From the NCBI RefSeq assembly GCF_000377985.1, contig NZ_KB899043.1, positions 186,001 to 250,000 on the forward strand: a stretch of 64,000 nucleotides of DNA, written 5' to 3'. Shown piece after piece: positions 34,824 to 44,736 of the stretch. Within the stretch, counting starts at the first letter, position 1. Each line of letters starts with the position of its first letter. The notes under the pieces were generated by a model. It saw only the letters and a list, made by a program, of their open reading frames with translations, ran no database searches and was not told where the DNA came from. The position numbers were made by a program, and so were the translations under genes. This DNA comes from Sporolactobacillus vineae DSM 21990 = SL153. Lineage in GTDB: Bacteria; Bacillota; Bacilli; Bacillales; Sporolactobacillaceae.

Positions 34824-35636
34824 TCAGCCGAAACGTCCCGAAATATAATCGGCCGTAGCCTTTTTCACCGGGTGCGTGAACAGGTCTTTAGTATGGCCGA
34901 ATTCCACAAGCTCGCCTTGATAGAAGAAAGCTGTATAGTCAGCAATACGTGCGGCCTGCTGCATATTATGTGTGACGATAACAATCGTATATTTTTTCTT
35001 AAGTTCAAGCAGCTGCTCTTCAATTTTTGATGTTGAGACCGGATCCAGTGCAGAAGTCGGTTCATCCAGAAGCAGGACACTCGGCTTCAGGGCCAGTGCT
35101 CTGGCAATGCAGAGACGCTGCTGCTGGCCACCGGACAATCCGGTTGCCGAGTGATCCAGACGGTCTTTCACTTCGTCCCACAAGGCCACCTGTTTCAGAC
35201 TGTCCTCTGTCGTCTCGTTCAGCAATCTCTTATTGTGAACGCCGGCAAATTTCAGCGGCAGCTGAATATTTTCACTGATTGATTTGGGAAACGGGTTAGG
35301 CTGCTGAAAGACCATACCGATTTCTTTGCGCAGCTGTACCACATCGATCTTTTTATTTAAAATATTATAGTCCCTATAGTTGATTTCTCCTTCACACCTG
35401 GCCGAAGGAATCAGATCATTCATCCGGTTAATCGAGCGGATGAATGTCGACTTGCCGCATCCGGAAGGCCCGATCAGCGCCGTAATTGAATTCCGGTGAA
35501 TCGGCATATTGACATCCTTGACGGCGTGATTCGACCCATAATAAATATTCACATGATTTACTTGTATTTGGATTGGCGTTTCATCTGTTTGCCCGTTCAT
35601 AAAATTTTCCATTTTTGTATTCAGCTGAATCATCAT
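34824..35636 (-). CDS. pstB: Phosphate ABC transporter ATP-binding protein
   Basis: Energises high-affinity phosphate import. 270 residues with Walker [23 protein letters not shown]-loop FQQPNPFP, signature LSGGQQQRL, Walker [13 protein letters not shown] and switch His in [16 protein letters not shown] lies nine bases before the first of two ATGs. Single copy; B. subtilis has two pstB genes. Last of pstSCAB and 133 bases before phoP. Confidence 0.96.
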   Translation of the reverse strand: MMIQLNTKMENFMNGQTDETPIQIQVNHVNIYYGSNHAVKDVNMPIHRNSITALIGPSGCGKSTFIRSINRMNDLIPSARCEGEINYRDYNILNKKIDVVQLRKEIGMVFQQPNPFPKSISENIQLPLKFAGVHNKRLLNETTEDSLKQVALWDEVKDRLDHSATGLSGGQQQRLCIARALALKPSVLLLDEPTSALDPVSTSKIEEQLLELKKKYTIVIVTHNMQQAARIADYTAFFYQGELVEFGHTKDLFTHPVKKATADYISGRFG

Positions 35637-35650
35637 TCAACTCGACCCCC

Positions 35651-36538
35651 TCAGGATTTTCCTGACAATTTCCGATTGATTGCTTTCCCTAATCCCCGTG
35701 CCAGCAGGTTAAACAGCAGGACACAGATAACCAGAACTGCGGCTGAGCCATTGGCCACTGTCTGAATATCCGGTATGATCCCTGAAGTATTTACCGCCCA
35801 GATGTGAACGGATAACGTTTCAGCCGATCTGAAAATATTCAGCGGCGAATTGGGTGCTGCCGGATTCCAGTTTGTAAAATCAAGGTTCGGTGTGGAAAGT
35901 CCGGCGGTGAAAAGAAGTGCCGCTGATTCACCGAAGACTCTGCCGGCTGAAAGGATAACCCCCGTAAGAATGCTTGGGAATGCCGCAGGTAAGAGAATGG
36001 TTTTAATTGTGTGCCAATGTGTCAGGCCAAGCGCCAGCCCGCCTTCTTTCTGGTGCAGCGACAAGGCGCTGAATCCATCTTCGGTGACGCGGACGATAAC
36101 CGGCAGATTAAACACGGTCAGTGCCAGGGCACCTGAGAGAACAGAGTAATGAAATCCGAAATAGTTAACAAAAATCAGCATCCCGAACATGCCGACAACA
36201 ATGGACGGAAGTGAAGCCAATACTTCGACACAAGAGCGAATGAACGAAGTCAGTTTGCCCGGTTTTGCATATTCGGCAAGATAGATGCCTCCGCTGACGC
36301 CGATCGGAATCGTGATCAGCATCGTAATCAGCAGAACATAGAATGAATTCCAGAGCTGGTCCTTAATGCCCCCGCCGGCCAGAAAGGGATTGGATTCGGA
36401 AGTCAGAAAGTGCCAGGATATACTGCCAAGCCCCTGGTATAAAATATAGCCAAGCAATGCCGCAAGTGTCCCGGCCATGATGACCGCACAGAGAACGATC
36501 AGAGACAGGGCTACCCGGTTGGTTATCTTACTGTTCAT
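35651..36538 (-). CDS. pstA: Phosphate ABC transporter permease PstA
   Basis: Inner-membrane channel subunit, 295 residues with six predicted helices and the permease-ATPase contact loop around GLALGLTHWHTIKTILLPAAFPSI. The start overlaps the pstC stop by one base (TGATG), so the two permeases are coupled, and it ends 15 bases before pstB. Confidence 0.95.
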   Translation of the reverse strand: MNSKITNRVALSLIVLCAVIMAGTLAALLGYILYQGLGSISWHFLTSESNPFLAGGGIKDQLWNSFYVLLITMLITIPIGVSGGIYLAEYAKPGKLTSFIRSCVEVLASLPSIVVGMFGMLIFVNYFGFHYSVLSGALALTVFNLPVIVRVTEDGFSALSLHQKEGGLALGLTHWHTIKTILLPAAFPSILTGVILSAGRVFGESAALLFTAGLSTPNLDFTNWNPAAPNSPLNIFRSAETLSVHIWAVNTSGIIPDIQTVANGSAAVLVICVLLFNLLARGLGKAINRKLSGKS

Positions 36539-37503
36539 CAGACCACCCTCTTTCGTGACAGATAACGGATGATCAGGATAAAGATATAGGAAATTGCCAG
36601 AAGGATCAGCCCAAGCGACCAGAGGGCATCATTCAGCACGCTTCCGGTTGTGGTGTTTCCCATACTGAGCGTAATGATGGTTGTCAGCGTTGCCGACGGA
36701 TCAAAAATCGAATGCGGCAGATTGCGTGCATTGCCAATCACCATCTGGACCGCCAGCGCCTCTCCGAAAGCCCGGGACATGCCAAGTACAATAGCGGTCA
36801 TCAGACTCGATCCGGCTGCGGGAATCACGACTTTCCAGATCGTCTGCCACTTGGTTCCACCGATCGCGTAGGATGCTTCCCGGAGTTTGTCCGGGACAGC
36901 TCGGATACTGTCGGCGGCAATACTCGCCACAGTCGGCAGGATCATAATGCCGACCACAAGTGCGCCGGCCAGTAAATTGAAACCTGAGCCGCCGAAATGC
37001 GCGCGCATAAGCGGAACGAAAACCGACAAACCGATCAGCCCGTAAACAACTGAAGGGATCCCCACAAGGATCTCGATAACCGGCTGCATGATTCTCTGAC
37101 CCCATTTGTTCGCCAGCTCAGCCATGAAAATTGCTGTGCCGATGGCGATCGGAGTAGCCAGCAGGGCGGCAAGAAGCGTTACGGCCACGGAACCGAAAAT
37201 GAATGGAAACGCGCCAAACTGAGGGTTACTCGCGCGATCCGGATACCATTCAGTCCCAGTGAGAAAATTCCATATGTTCAAATGATCAATGACGAAAGAA
37301 CGGAGCCCCTGAAGGGTCAGAAACAATGTGATGGCCACTACCGCAATAATCATCAAAAAGGCACTGCTGTAGATGATCGCTTTTCCTCTGCTCTCACTGT
37401 AGCGGTCCGTAAATCGTTTAATGATCCCTTTTTCTCTAAGTAACGACGGCCCGGCCGGAACATTAGCCGCCGAATCAGCCATTGCTTTTCTGGTATTCAT
37501 CAT
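36538..37503 (-). CDS. pstC: Phosphate ABC transporter permease PstC
   Basis: Partner channel subunit, 321 residues, six helices and the contact loop SYAIGGTKWQTIWKVVIPAA. A longer open frame begins at 37560, but that start lies within the hairpin between pstS and pstC; ATG at 37503 (or 37500) with TGGGGTG upstream is preferred. Forms the membrane channel with PstA. Confidence 0.93.
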   Translation of the reverse strand: MMNTRKAMADSAANVPAGPSLLREKGIIKRFTDRYSESRGKAIIYSSAFLMIIAVVAITLFLTLQGLRSFVIDHLNIWNFLTGTEWYPDRASNPQFGAFPFIFGSVAVTLLAALLATPIAIGTAIFMAELANKWGQRIMQPVIEILVGIPSVVYGLIGLSVFVPLMRAHFGGSGFNLLAGALVVGIMILPTVASIAADSIRAVPDKLREASYAIGGTKWQTIWKVVIPAAGSSLMTAIVLGMSRAFGEALAVQMVIGNARNLPHSIFDPSATLTTIITLSMGNTTTGSVLNDALWSLGLILLAISYIFILIIRYLSRKRVV

Positions 37504-37529
37504 CACACCCCATTTATCTGACAGTCTGT

Positions 37530-37576
37530 ATACGGCGGTAAGCGGGATTAAGTGACTCATCCCGCTTCGCCGTATT
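37530..37576 (-). other. Intercistronic hairpin between pstS and pstC
   Basis: Large inverted repeat, ACGGCGAAGCGGGAT against ATCCCGCTTACCGCCGT, without a T-run. It sits after pstS and before pstC. Such hairpins commonly slow 3' decay or partly stop transcription, giving more binding protein than permease; that use is inference. Confidence 0.7.
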
Positions 37577-37597
37577 GACTGATTTTAGCCGTATGAA

Positions 37598-38518
37598 TTA
37601 TTTATTCGTCGTTTTGCCGGATGCGTCACGCTGAACCGTCATCTTCGATTCTGAGAAGTAGCCCTGAGCCGGTACGTCTTTACTCTGAACCGCATCGCTC
37701 ATCACGAAGTCGATAAACGCTTTGGTCAGACCGGTCGGTGCGCCTTTCGTATACATGTGTTCATATGCCCAGACAGGGAACTTTCCGGATGCAACATTTT
37801 CATAAGTTGCATCGACACCGTCGATGGACAGCTTAACCACTGAATGATCGTTTGCTGTGAAGTAGGAAAGTGCCATGTAGCCGATCGCCCCCGGCGTCTG
37901 AGCAACAATTTTCTTAACGGTGTTCGTTGAATCCTGAGTGATTCCTTCTGCCGGAGTCTGTTTGTCCAGTGCGAACTGGTCAAAGGTTGCCCGTGTTCCT
38001 GAACCATCCGGACGGTTAACGAGCGTGATCTTAACATTCTTTCCGCCCACCTGCTTCCAGTTCCTGACTTTGCCTGTGAACACTTTGATCAGGTCTGCTT
38101 TGGACAGGTTCTTGACGCCCGCTTTCGGGTTGACTGCCGCGGTCATGCCGACAACAGCAACCTTATTGTCTGTCAGAGCTTTTGCATCGATATTCTTACC
38201 GTTCTCAGCAAAGATATCGGACATGCCGATATTAAAGTTCCCTGCAGAAACTTCGCTCAGGCCTGTGCCGCTGCCCCCGCCCTGGACGTCAATCTGCACG
38301 CCCGGATTCTTGTCCATAAACTCTTTTGCCGCCTGTGCCGCCAGAGGCTGGAGCGCTGTCGAACCGCCGATAGTCAGTTTGCCGGAAAGTGCTTTGGAAC
38401 TTGACGCCGAACTGCTTGAAGAGCTGCTTCCTGCCGTGCTGCTTCCACATGCACCCAATACCAGGATGAATGACAGTGCGAGAAGCATTCCAAGTGTGAG
38501 CAAACTTTTCTTTTTCAT
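37598..38518 (-). CDS. pstS: Phosphate-binding lipoprotein PstS
   Basis: Extracellular phosphate receptor, 306 residues. A lipoprotein signal peptide ends in SFILVLGACGSS, so Cys24 should be lipidated and anchor the protein outside the membrane; a Ser-rich linker follows (about 25-45). Phosphate-site segments: GGSTALQPL, QGGGSGTG, RPDGSGTRATFDQF. GAGGGGG precedes the ATG. First gene of pstSCAB behind four PhoP boxes. Confidence 0.96.
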   Translation of the reverse strand: MKKKSLLTLGMLLALSFILVLGACGSSTAGSSSSSSSASSSKALSGKLTIGGSTALQPLAAQAAKEFMDKNPGVQIDVQGGGSGTGLSEVSAGNFNIGMSDIFAENGKNIDAKALTDNKVAVVGMTAAVNPKAGVKNLSKADLIKVFTGKVRNWKQVGGKNVKITLVNRPDGSGTRATFDQFALDKQTPAEGITQDSTNTVKKIVAQTPGAIGYMALSYFTANDHSVVKLSIDGVDATYENVASGKFPVWAYEHMYTKGAPTGLTKAFIDFVMSDAVQSKDVPAQGYFSESKMTVQRDASGKTTNK

Positions 38519-38566
38519 GAGAACTTTTTTCCCCCTCAGTTTTAACGTACCCTCATTGCATAATTA

Positions 38567-38620
38567 ATAATAATCTTGCTCTTTTAAAGGCATATAAACC
38601 TAATGTAAATAAATTGTAAA
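38567..38620 (-). promoter_or_regulatory. PhoP-activated pstS promoter with four Pho boxes
   Basis: Minus strand: TTTACA, TTTACA, TTTATA, TTAAAA, each separated by exactly five bases (38582-38620). Four direct repeats in 11-base steps match the known Bacillus PhoP operator (TT(A/T/C)ACA, two or more pairs). A -10-like TATTAT follows at 38567-38572 with no standard -35, typical of an activator-dependent promoter. Confidence 0.9.
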
Positions 38621-38666
38621 GACGCTTTTTGTCGGTTCATACAGACGATATACACCCTGGCGCATC

Positions 38667-38709
38667 AAAAAAGCGGCAATTCGCATGTTCTGCGAATCGC
38701 CGCTTTTTG
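38667..38709 (-). terminator. Terminator downstream of mdh
   Basis: Near-symmetric hairpin, arms AAAAAGCGGCGATTCGCA and TGCGAATTGCCGCTTTTT, with T-runs at both ends, 20 bases past mdh. It separates the TCA genes from the pst operon. Confidence 0.92.
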
Positions 38710-38728
38710 TGTGCCGCTGCACGTTCAT

Positions 38729-39664
38729 TCAGATGTTACCCAGCACCGCCTTGACGGATGCCACTGAACGATCCAGTGCCGACTTTTCTTCCTTGGTCAG
38801 GCTCAGTTCAACAATTTTTTCAATCCCGTTGCGTCCAAGGACAACCGGAACGCCCAGATAAATGTCGTTGTAACCATATTCACCGTCGAGATAGGCAATA
38901 GCCGGGAGAACACGGCGTTTATCTTTCAGGATCGCTTCCGCCATTTGAAAGAGTGCCGCCGCAGGAGCATAATAAGCGCTTCCATTTCCGAGCAGGGAAA
39001 CAATTTCTCCGCCGCCCTTGCGCGTCCTTTCAATAATCGCATCAATCCGCTCGCGGGAGATCAGCCTGTCGATCGGAATACCGCCCGCATAGGAATATTG
39101 AATCAGCGGAACCATGGAGTCGCCATGGCCGCCCAGAACAAAACCGCTGACGTCGGCCACCGACAGATTCAGCTCATCGGCAATAAAGGTGCGGAACCTC
39201 GCCGTATCGAGCACGCCCGACTGCCCGATGACTCTGTTCTTCGGGAATCCTGATTCCTTATATACTGTGTAAGTCATCGCATCGACCGGATTGCTGAGCA
39301 CGATGATCGTCGTATCGGGTGAATAGCGAACCACATTTTTTGTGACTTCCTTCATGATCCCGACATTAATCGACACAAGGTCGTCACGGCTCATTCCCGG
39401 TTTTCTGGCAATACCTGCAGTAATAATCACCAGATCCGAATCTGCTGTTTCGCTGTAATCTGAAGTGCCGGTGATTTTGGAATCGAAGCCGAGAATCGGG
39501 GAGGACTCACGCATATCCAGTGCTTTTCCCCGAGTCGGGCTTTCCATCCCGGGTATATCCACAAGCACGACATCCGCCAGCTCCTTCTGGGCTATAAGGT
39601 AAGCAGTTGTAGCACCCGTGAATCCCGCACCAACGACAGTGACTTTTCTGTGACGAACAGACAT
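38729..39664 (-). CDS. mdh: Malate dehydrogenase
   Basis: Oxidises malate to oxaloacetate with NAD in the TCA cycle. 311 residues of the lactate/malate dehydrogenase family: nucleotide fold [19 protein letters not shown] with acidic Asp36 in VVLVDIPG selecting NAD, substrate arginines near 85-95 and 155, catalytic His in [10 protein letters not shown], and [11 protein letters not shown], a malate-type loop. AAGGAGG precedes the ATG. Order mdh-icd-citZ is as in B. subtilis. Confidence 0.95.
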   Translation of the reverse strand: MSVRHRKVTVVGAGFTGATTAYLIAQKELADVVLVDIPGMESPTRGKALDMRESSPILGFDSKITGTSDYSETADSDLVIITAGIARKPGMSRDDLVSINVGIMKEVTKNVVRYSPDTTIIVLSNPVDAMTYTVYKESGFPKNRVIGQSGVLDTARFRTFIADELNLSVADVSGFVLGGHGDSMVPLIQYSYAGGIPIDRLISRERIDAIIERTRKGGGEIVSLLGNGSAYYAPAAALFQMAEAILKDKRRVLPAIAYLDGEYGYNDIYLGVPVVLGRNGIEKIVELSLTKEEKSALDRSVASVKAVLGNI

Positions 39665-39830
39665 GATGATTCCTCCTTGATTTCTGGCACAGGCATTCCA
39701 AGACGCAAAATGTATGCGCTATCATTTTTTTGAAAAAGTCTGGAGGCAGTGCCTCTCACGCCGGATACTGTCTCCATGGCTTTATCCTGTCTCTATTATA
39801 GTGCATGATTCGGAATGGCGGCAACTTCAG

Positions 39831-41099
39831 TTACAAATTTGCAATAACCGCATCCGCAAATTCCGAACATTTTACTTCATGCGCATTCTCCATCAGGCGG
39901 GCGAAATCGTAGGTCACCGTTTTGCTCGAGATGGTCTTCTCAATCGCCTGAATGATCAATTTGGCCGGTTCATACCATTTCAGATGTTCAAACATCAGGA
40001 CACCGGAAAGAATGACCGAGGAAGGATTGACTTTGTCCAGCCCGGTATATTTCGGTGCTGTGCCGTGTGTTGCTTCAAAAATAGCGATGCCGGTCTCATA
40101 GTTGATATTCGCACCCGGTGCGATGCCGATCCCTCCGACCTGAGCCGCAAGGGCGTCGGAGATATAATCCCCATCGAGATTCATCGTTGCCACGACATCA
40201 TGATCTGCAGGACGGGTGAGAATCTGCTGCAGAAAATTATCGGCGATGGCATCCTTAACGATGATCTTCCCCTCGGACTGCGCCTGCTTCTGAGCTTCAG
40301 CGGCGGCCGCTTTGCCGCGCTTCGCCGCAATGGCATCAAACTGGCGCCAGGTGAACGTTTGCTCCGGAAATTCCTTTTCAGCGACATCATAACCCCAGTT
40401 TTTAAATGCGCCTTCTGTGAATTTCATGATGTTGCCCTTGTGAACCAGCGTAACACTCTTACGGTGCTCACTGATGGCATAACGGATCGCTGCCCGGACC
40501 AGTCGGCTCGTGCCTTCTTTGGAAACCGGTTTGATGCCGATACCTGAAGTTTCAGGGAAACGGATCTTGTGTACACCCATTTCATCCTGCAGGAACCGGA
40601 TCACCTTTTTCACTTCAGGCGTACCAGACTCGAATTCAATCCCGGCATAGATATCTTCCGTATTTTCACGGAAAATGACCATATCGACAAGTTCCGGATG
40701 CTTGACCGGCGAAGGCACGCCGTCAAAGTAGCGGACCGGGCGCAGACAGGTAAAAAGATCAAGCTGCTGCCGAAGTGCCACATTCAAGGAACGGATCCCG
40801 CCGCCGACCGGTGTCGTCAGCGGTCCCTTGATCGCAATCACATATTGCCGGATCGCATCAAGTGTCGCCTGTGGGAGCCACTCCCCTGTCCGGTCGAATG
40901 CTTTCTGTCCGGCAAGGACTTCCTTCCAGACGATTTCTTTCTTCCCACCGTATGCTTTCTCCACAGCAGCATCAAACACCCGCGACGCTGCCCGCCAGAT
41001 GTCCGGCCCGATTCCGTCGCCTTCAATAAACGGAATCACCGGACGGTCCGGTACGTTTAATACACCATCATTGACTGTAATCGGTTCACCCTGTGTCAC
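39831..41099 (-). CDS. icd: Isocitrate dehydrogenase (NADP) (GTG start)
   Basis: Converts isocitrate to 2-oxoglutarate. 422 residues. Seen: [12 protein letters not shown], substrate-site segment [13 protein letters not shown] with [34 protein letters not shown], and [14 protein letters not shown] at 41099 begins [17 protein letters not shown], matching the usual N-terminus, with GGGAGG seven bases before; the longer frame upstream lacks a ribosome site. Between citZ and mdh. Confidence 0.95.
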   Translation of the reverse strand: MTQGEPITVNDGVLNVPDRPVIPFIEGDGIGPDIWRAASRVFDAAVEKAYGGKKEIVWKEVLAGQKAFDRTGEWLPQATLDAIRQYVIAIKGPLTTPVGGGIRSLNVALRQQLDLFTCLRPVRYFDGVPSPVKHPELVDMVIFRENTEDIYAGIEFESGTPEVKKVIRFLQDEMGVHKIRFPETSGIGIKPVSKEGTSRLVRAAIRYAISEHRKSVTLVHKGNIMKFTEGAFKNWGYDVAEKEFPEQTFTWRQFDAIAAKRGKAAAAEAQKQAQSEGKIIVKDAIADNFLQQILTRPADHDVVATMNLDGDYISDALAAQVGGIGIAPGANINYETGIAIFEATHGTAPKYTGLDKVNPSSVILSGVLMFEHLKWYEPAKLIIQAIEKTISSKTVTYDFARLMENAHEVKCSEFADAVIANL

Positions 41100-41181
41100 T
41101 TCATTGCCTCCCTGCATCAATCTGATTAACAAAAGTTACTAAATCCATTATATCAGTTCCATAAACCGCAACGTGTGCGAT

Positions 41182-42297
41182 TCACCGCTCATTCAACGGA
41201 AGAAATGCCCGCTGTGACGGCCCGTTATACTCCGCTCTCGGACGGATGAGCCGGTTATCACTGTACTGTTCCAGAATGTGCGCTGCCCAGCCGGATATTC
41301 TGCTCACCGCAAATACCGGTGTGAATAAATCTTTTTCAATGCCCAGCGTGTGGTATAGCGTTGCCGAATAGAAATCCGTATTCGGCAGCAGGTGCTTGCG
41401 TTCTTTCATCAGTTCTTCAATCCGCTCAGACATCTCAAAATAGTGTTCATCTCCGCTCAGCCGGCAGAGCTGAGCAACCATTTTTTTAATGATGCGTGCA
41501 CGCGGATCGCCGTTTTTATACACTCTGTGTCCAAAACCCATGATCTTCTTCTTCTCGTCAAGCGCATTTTCAATATAATCGTCAACCCGATCGATCGATC
41601 CGATCTCCTCAAGCATTTTCATGACCTGTTCATTGGCACCGCCGTGAAGCGGTCCCTTCAGAGCGCCGATCGCCGAAGTGATCCCGGAATAAATGTCTGA
41701 GAGCGTCGCCACACAGACCCGTGCCGTGAATGTCGAAGCATTCAGTTCATGATCGGCGTGGAGGATAAGCGCGGTATCAAAGTCTCGTGCTTCAACTTCG
41801 GTCGGTACACGCCCTTTGAGCATATATAAAAAATTGGCCGCAAGACTGAGATCTTTTCTTGGTGCGATCGGTTCCTGACCCTTCCGTATCCGAGCAAATC
41901 CCGCGACCAGCGTCGGTGCCTTTGCCTGGATCCGAATCGCTTTTTCTTTGTTCGACAGCAAATCCATCCGGTCGGCATCTGAATCAAGCACCCCAAGAGT
42001 TGAAATTGCTGTGCGCAGTACGGCCATGGGATGAACGCTTTGCAAAGGAAAAGCCTTCATTGATTCAAAAAGTTGATCGGGAACATCGGCATTGTCGGCC
42101 AGTCGCTTTTTGAAATCTTCCAGCTGGTCTTCCGTCGGCAAATCACCATTCCAAAGCAGATAGATGACTTCTTCAAAATTTGAATGCTCTGCCAGATCCT
42201 GTATGCTGTATCCACGGTAAGTCAGTACGTCCTGATGAATCGAACTGATTGCTGAAGTCGTTGCGACAACACCTTCGAGACCCTTAGTCGTTGTCAA
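41182..42297 (-). CDS. citZ: Citrate synthase (TTG start)
   Basis: Condenses acetyl-CoA with oxaloacetate. 371 residues of the Gram-positive short type. Catalytic His regions HADHELNASTF and GGANEQVMKML, plus GFGHRVYKNGDPRARII. TTG at 42297 follows GGGAGGGG. A sigma-A promoter and a cre-like site lie upstream, and icd and mdh follow. Confidence 0.95.
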   Translation of the reverse strand: MTTTKGLEGVVATTSAISSIHQDVLTYRGYSIQDLAEHSNFEEVIYLLWNGDLPTEDQLEDFKKRLADNADVPDQLFESMKAFPLQSVHPMAVLRTAISTLGVLDSDADRMDLLSNKEKAIRIQAKAPTLVAGFARIRKGQEPIAPRKDLSLAANFLYMLKGRVPTEVEARDFDTALILHADHELNASTFTARVCVATLSDIYSGITSAIGALKGPLHGGANEQVMKMLEEIGSIDRVDDYIENALDEKKKIMGFGHRVYKNGDPRARIIKKMVAQLCRLSGDEHYFEMSERIEELMKERKHLLPNTDFYSATLYHTLGIEKDLFTPVFAVSRISGWAAHILEQYSDNRLIRPRAEYNGPSQRAFLPLNER

Positions 42298-42342
42298 TGG
42301 AACCCCTCCCTGTTTGAATCCTGAATAATACGAATGCTAGTT

Positions 42343-42356
42343 TGTAAGCGCTTAAT
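42343..42356. promoter_or_regulatory. cre-like CcpA site upstream of citZ
   Basis: TGTAAGCGCTTAAT, 12 of 14 positions fitting TGWNANCGNTNWCA, about 30-45 bases downstream of the predicted citZ transcription start, where bound CcpA would block polymerase. B. subtilis citZ is known to be repressed by CcpA. Confidence 0.55.
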
Positions 42357-42391
42357 TATTTCTGACCCAAAAAAGCCGACCTTTTAAATTG

Positions 42392-42420
42392 ATTATATCG
42401 GTTTGTAACAATATTGTGAA
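42392..42420 (-). promoter_or_regulatory. citZ promoter
   Basis: Minus-strand -35 TTCACA (42415-42420), 17-base spacer, -10 TATAAT (42392-42397). The leader is about 85 bases. The rest of the 302-base gap up to ytvI (42421-42599) shows no further feature I can name. Confidence 0.8.
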
Positions 42421-42599
42421 CAGAAATGCTCTGCCGGGGACGGCCGGCCTGAAGATTGGGACATACTCCCATGTTTTCTGCATAGCTATTGAGAAGGACT
42501 TTTTAAGCGTTGCCTGCCGTTCTGCATGCCGATCCTGCCAAATGAAAGAAGCCGCATTCAACGGACACAAAGCATTAAGAAAAAGGATGGATTCGTGCG

Positions 42600-43742
42600 A
42601 TGAATTCAGCGGAGAAACGCTCCTTAACGAAACAAATACGGATATTTTTAAGGGCACTCTGCGTGATCTGTGCCGCTCTGCTGTTCGTCCTCGCTGTTTA
42701 TTTTGCGGTTCGTCTTGCACTCCCGCTCCTGCTTGCCTGCATCCTGTCGGCATTCTTAAATCCGGTGATCTCCAGGATTGTCGAACGGACCGGGCTGTCC
42801 CGCGGGCTGGCAACGTTTGTGATCCTGTTCTTACTCTTCTCGCTGACATTGAGCGCCCTTGTGCTGCTTGCGATGACACTGGTCAACGGCCTGTCTTCAT
42901 TCAGCCGCACCATCCCCGGAAATTTCTCAACACTGGCGGGCGATCTGCAAAGCCTCTTCTTTTCACGGCTGCTTCCCTCCTGGGAGAACGCCATTCGTCT
43001 CTATTCCGGCCTGAGTCCGGACCACCAGCATCTGATTCAGCTGAATATTGAGAAAATGGCCGGAACACTGATCCAATTTCTCAATGATCTGGGCACCCGG
43101 CTGCTCCGCAGTCTGACACAATTTATCTCATCCCTGCCACAGACACTCATTTCTGTTCTGTTTATCTTTCTTGCCGCTTTTTTTCTTTCAAAAGATTTGG
43201 AAGTAATCCGTACCCGTCTGAACCGGATCCCTTTCCTTAAGTCGTGTATCGACTCCATACAAAAAATATGGCAGGATTTGAAAAATACATGTGCCGGTTT
43301 TCTGCGTGCCCAGCTGCTGCTTGTCATGATGACCGTGGGACTGATCTATCTCGGACTCCTGATCCTCAGAGTCGATCATGCGTTCACGATTGCTTTTATC
43401 ACTGGGTTCTTTGATCTGATCCCCTACCTGGGCACCGGTGCTGTTTTCATCCCATGGATGCTCTACATGTTCCTGATCAGCCGCTTTTCATTTGCCGTCT
43501 GTCTGGCAGCCCTTTATCTGGCGGTTATTATTCAGCGCCAGCTGGCAGAGCCTAAAATGCTTGCCTCCGGTACAGGGCTTGATCCGCTCGCCCTCCTGGT
43601 CGTCATTTATTTCGGATTCCGGTGGTTTGGATTTACCGGCATGCTGGTCGGCCCCGTCCTGCTCATTCTCTTCCGCGCTGTCTATCGGACCGGGTCATGG
43701 CACCGCGTATGGCAGTACATCCTGAATGGAAAGACACATTAA
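42600..43742 (+). CDS. ytvI: YtvI-type sporulation integral membrane protein (AI-2E transporter family)
   Basis: 380 residues with about seven hydrophobic segments (about 18-55, 68-92, 178-198, 240-262, 268-295, 300-325 and 335-365) in the AI-2E/PerM family arrangement, including FFDLIPYLGTGAVFIPWML. The name follows position: in B. subtilis ytvI also lies between citZ and the fxsA-like ytwI. Transport substrate unknown. It is one of three plus-strand genes, divergent from citZ and convergent with fxsA. AAAAAGGATGG precedes the ATG at a slightly long distance. Confidence 0.82.
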   Translation: MNSAEKRSLTKQIRIFLRALCVICAALLFVLAVYFAVRLALPLLLACILSAFLNPVISRIVERTGLSRGLATFVILFLLFSLTLSALVLLAMTLVNGLSSFSRTIPGNFSTLAGDLQSLFFSRLLPSWENAIRLYSGLSPDHQHLIQLNIEKMAGTLIQFLNDLGTRLLRSLTQFISSLPQTLISVLFIFLAAFFLSKDLEVIRTRLNRIPFLKSCIDSIQKIWQDLKNTCAGFLRAQLLLVMMTVGLIYLGLLILRVDHAFTIAFITGFFDLIPYLGTGAVFIPWMLYMFLISRFSFAVCLAALYLAVIIQRQLAEPKMLASGTGLDPLALLVVIYFGFRWFGFTGMLVGPVLLILFRAVYRTGSWHRVWQYILNGKTH

Positions 43743-43745
43743 AGT

Positions 43746-44201
43746 TCACCGCCTGAAATCGTCGAAATACCAGATCCCCCCCTTGAATTGATTCCGCAGC
43801 CAGCCGTTCAGCCGCCGCAGAAGTCCCCGGCGCACAGCCGGAACCAGAAGCAGCAAACCTGCGGCATCACTGATGAACCCCGGAATGGCAATCAGGATAC
43901 CGCCGATGATCCGGACAAAACCATCCAGCAGAGGCAGCCCGGGCAGCCGATGCTCGCTCAGTTCCCTCCAGATGGCTTTGAATAGGGACACGCCTTGCTT
44001 CATCACCAGCCACAGACCAATGACGGCACAGACAGCCAGCAATAAGATGGTGTTCAGCGCACCGAACCGGCGACCGACCCAGATCAGCAGACTGATTTCC
44101 GCAATCAGATAAACAAGCAGGATCAGCGGAATGTATTTGAATCTGATCCGGATTCCGGAGGGCCTGATTCTGCGGATCTTATGAATCCGGCTCATCGGCA
44201 T
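43746..44201 (-). CDS. fxsA: FxsA family membrane protein
   Basis: 151 residues with about three to four hydrophobic segments (23-42, 48-65, 98-125) and a basic N-terminus, ending in a polar tail. FxsA proteins are named for suppressing phage exclusion in E. coli when overproduced; the role in Bacillus (YtwI) is unknown. The start overlaps the thioesterase stop by ten bases, so the two are co-transcribed. Confidence 0.85.
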   Translation of the reverse strand: MPMSRIHKIRRIRPSGIRIRFKYIPLILLVYLIAEISLLIWVGRRFGALNTILLLAVCAVIGLWLVMKQGVSLFKAIWRELSEHRLPGLPLLDGFVRIIGGILIAIPGFISDAAGLLLLVPAVRRGLLRRLNGWLRNQFKGGIWYFDDFRR

Positions 44202-44614
44202 TCCTTTTCCTGGCTGAGCAGCCGGTTCAACTCCGGATCCTTTTTTCGCAGTGAAACCGGACGCATCCGGTCATCGGTCCAGCAATGTTCACTGTAGCCA
44301 TCAACCAGTAATTGGCCGTCCTCCTCACGAATAATCCGATAATTAAAGCTTAATTTAATGGTGTCGTAATCTTTCATCGACGTTTCCACAATGACTGCGT
44401 CGTCAAATCGTGCAGAAGCATGGTAGCGTACACGGATACCGATCACCGGAAGCATCAGCCCCCTTTCCTCGATCTGCCTGAAACTCAGGCCGAATTGGCG
44501 GACCCAATCTGTTCGTGCCACCTCAAACCAGTTGACATACTGGCTGTGATGAACAATGCCCATTTTGTCCGTTTCATTGTATCTGGCAACGATTCTGGTT
44601 CGTGTCGTGGTCAA
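44192..44614 (-). CDS. Hotdog-fold acyl-CoA thioesterase (TTG start)
   Basis: 140 residues of the 4-hydroxybenzoyl-CoA thioesterase type. The signature RYNETDKMGIVHHSQYVNWFE holds the catalytic Asp. It probably hydrolyses acyl-CoA; the substrate is unknown. AGGAG sits eight bases before TTG at 44614; TTG at 44617 and GTG at 44623 are less well spaced. Upstream of fxsA and downstream of the pyk terminator. Confidence 0.87.
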   Translation of the reverse strand: MTTTRTRIVARYNETDKMGIVHHSQYVNWFEVARTDWVRQFGLSFRQIEERGLMLPVIGIRVRYHASARFDDAVIVETSMKDYDTIKLSFNYRIIREEDGQLLVDGYSEHCWTDDRMRPVSLRKKDPELNRLLSQEKECR

Positions 44615-44656
44615 CAAGAACACTCCTGTCTGTAATAAAATGACGCTGAATAAAAG

Positions 44657-44690
44657 TTAAGAGAAGGTACGGTGCTTGTACCCTCTCTTA
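44657..44690 (-). terminator. Terminator downstream of pyk
   Basis: Minus-strand hairpin TAAGAGAGGGTAC / GTACCTTCTCTTA followed by ACTTTTATT, about 45 bases past pyk. Confidence 0.82.
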
Positions 44691-44736
44691 CCATAAATCA
44701 TTGAATTTCTGATAAAAAACAGTGTTTCTTAATGAA

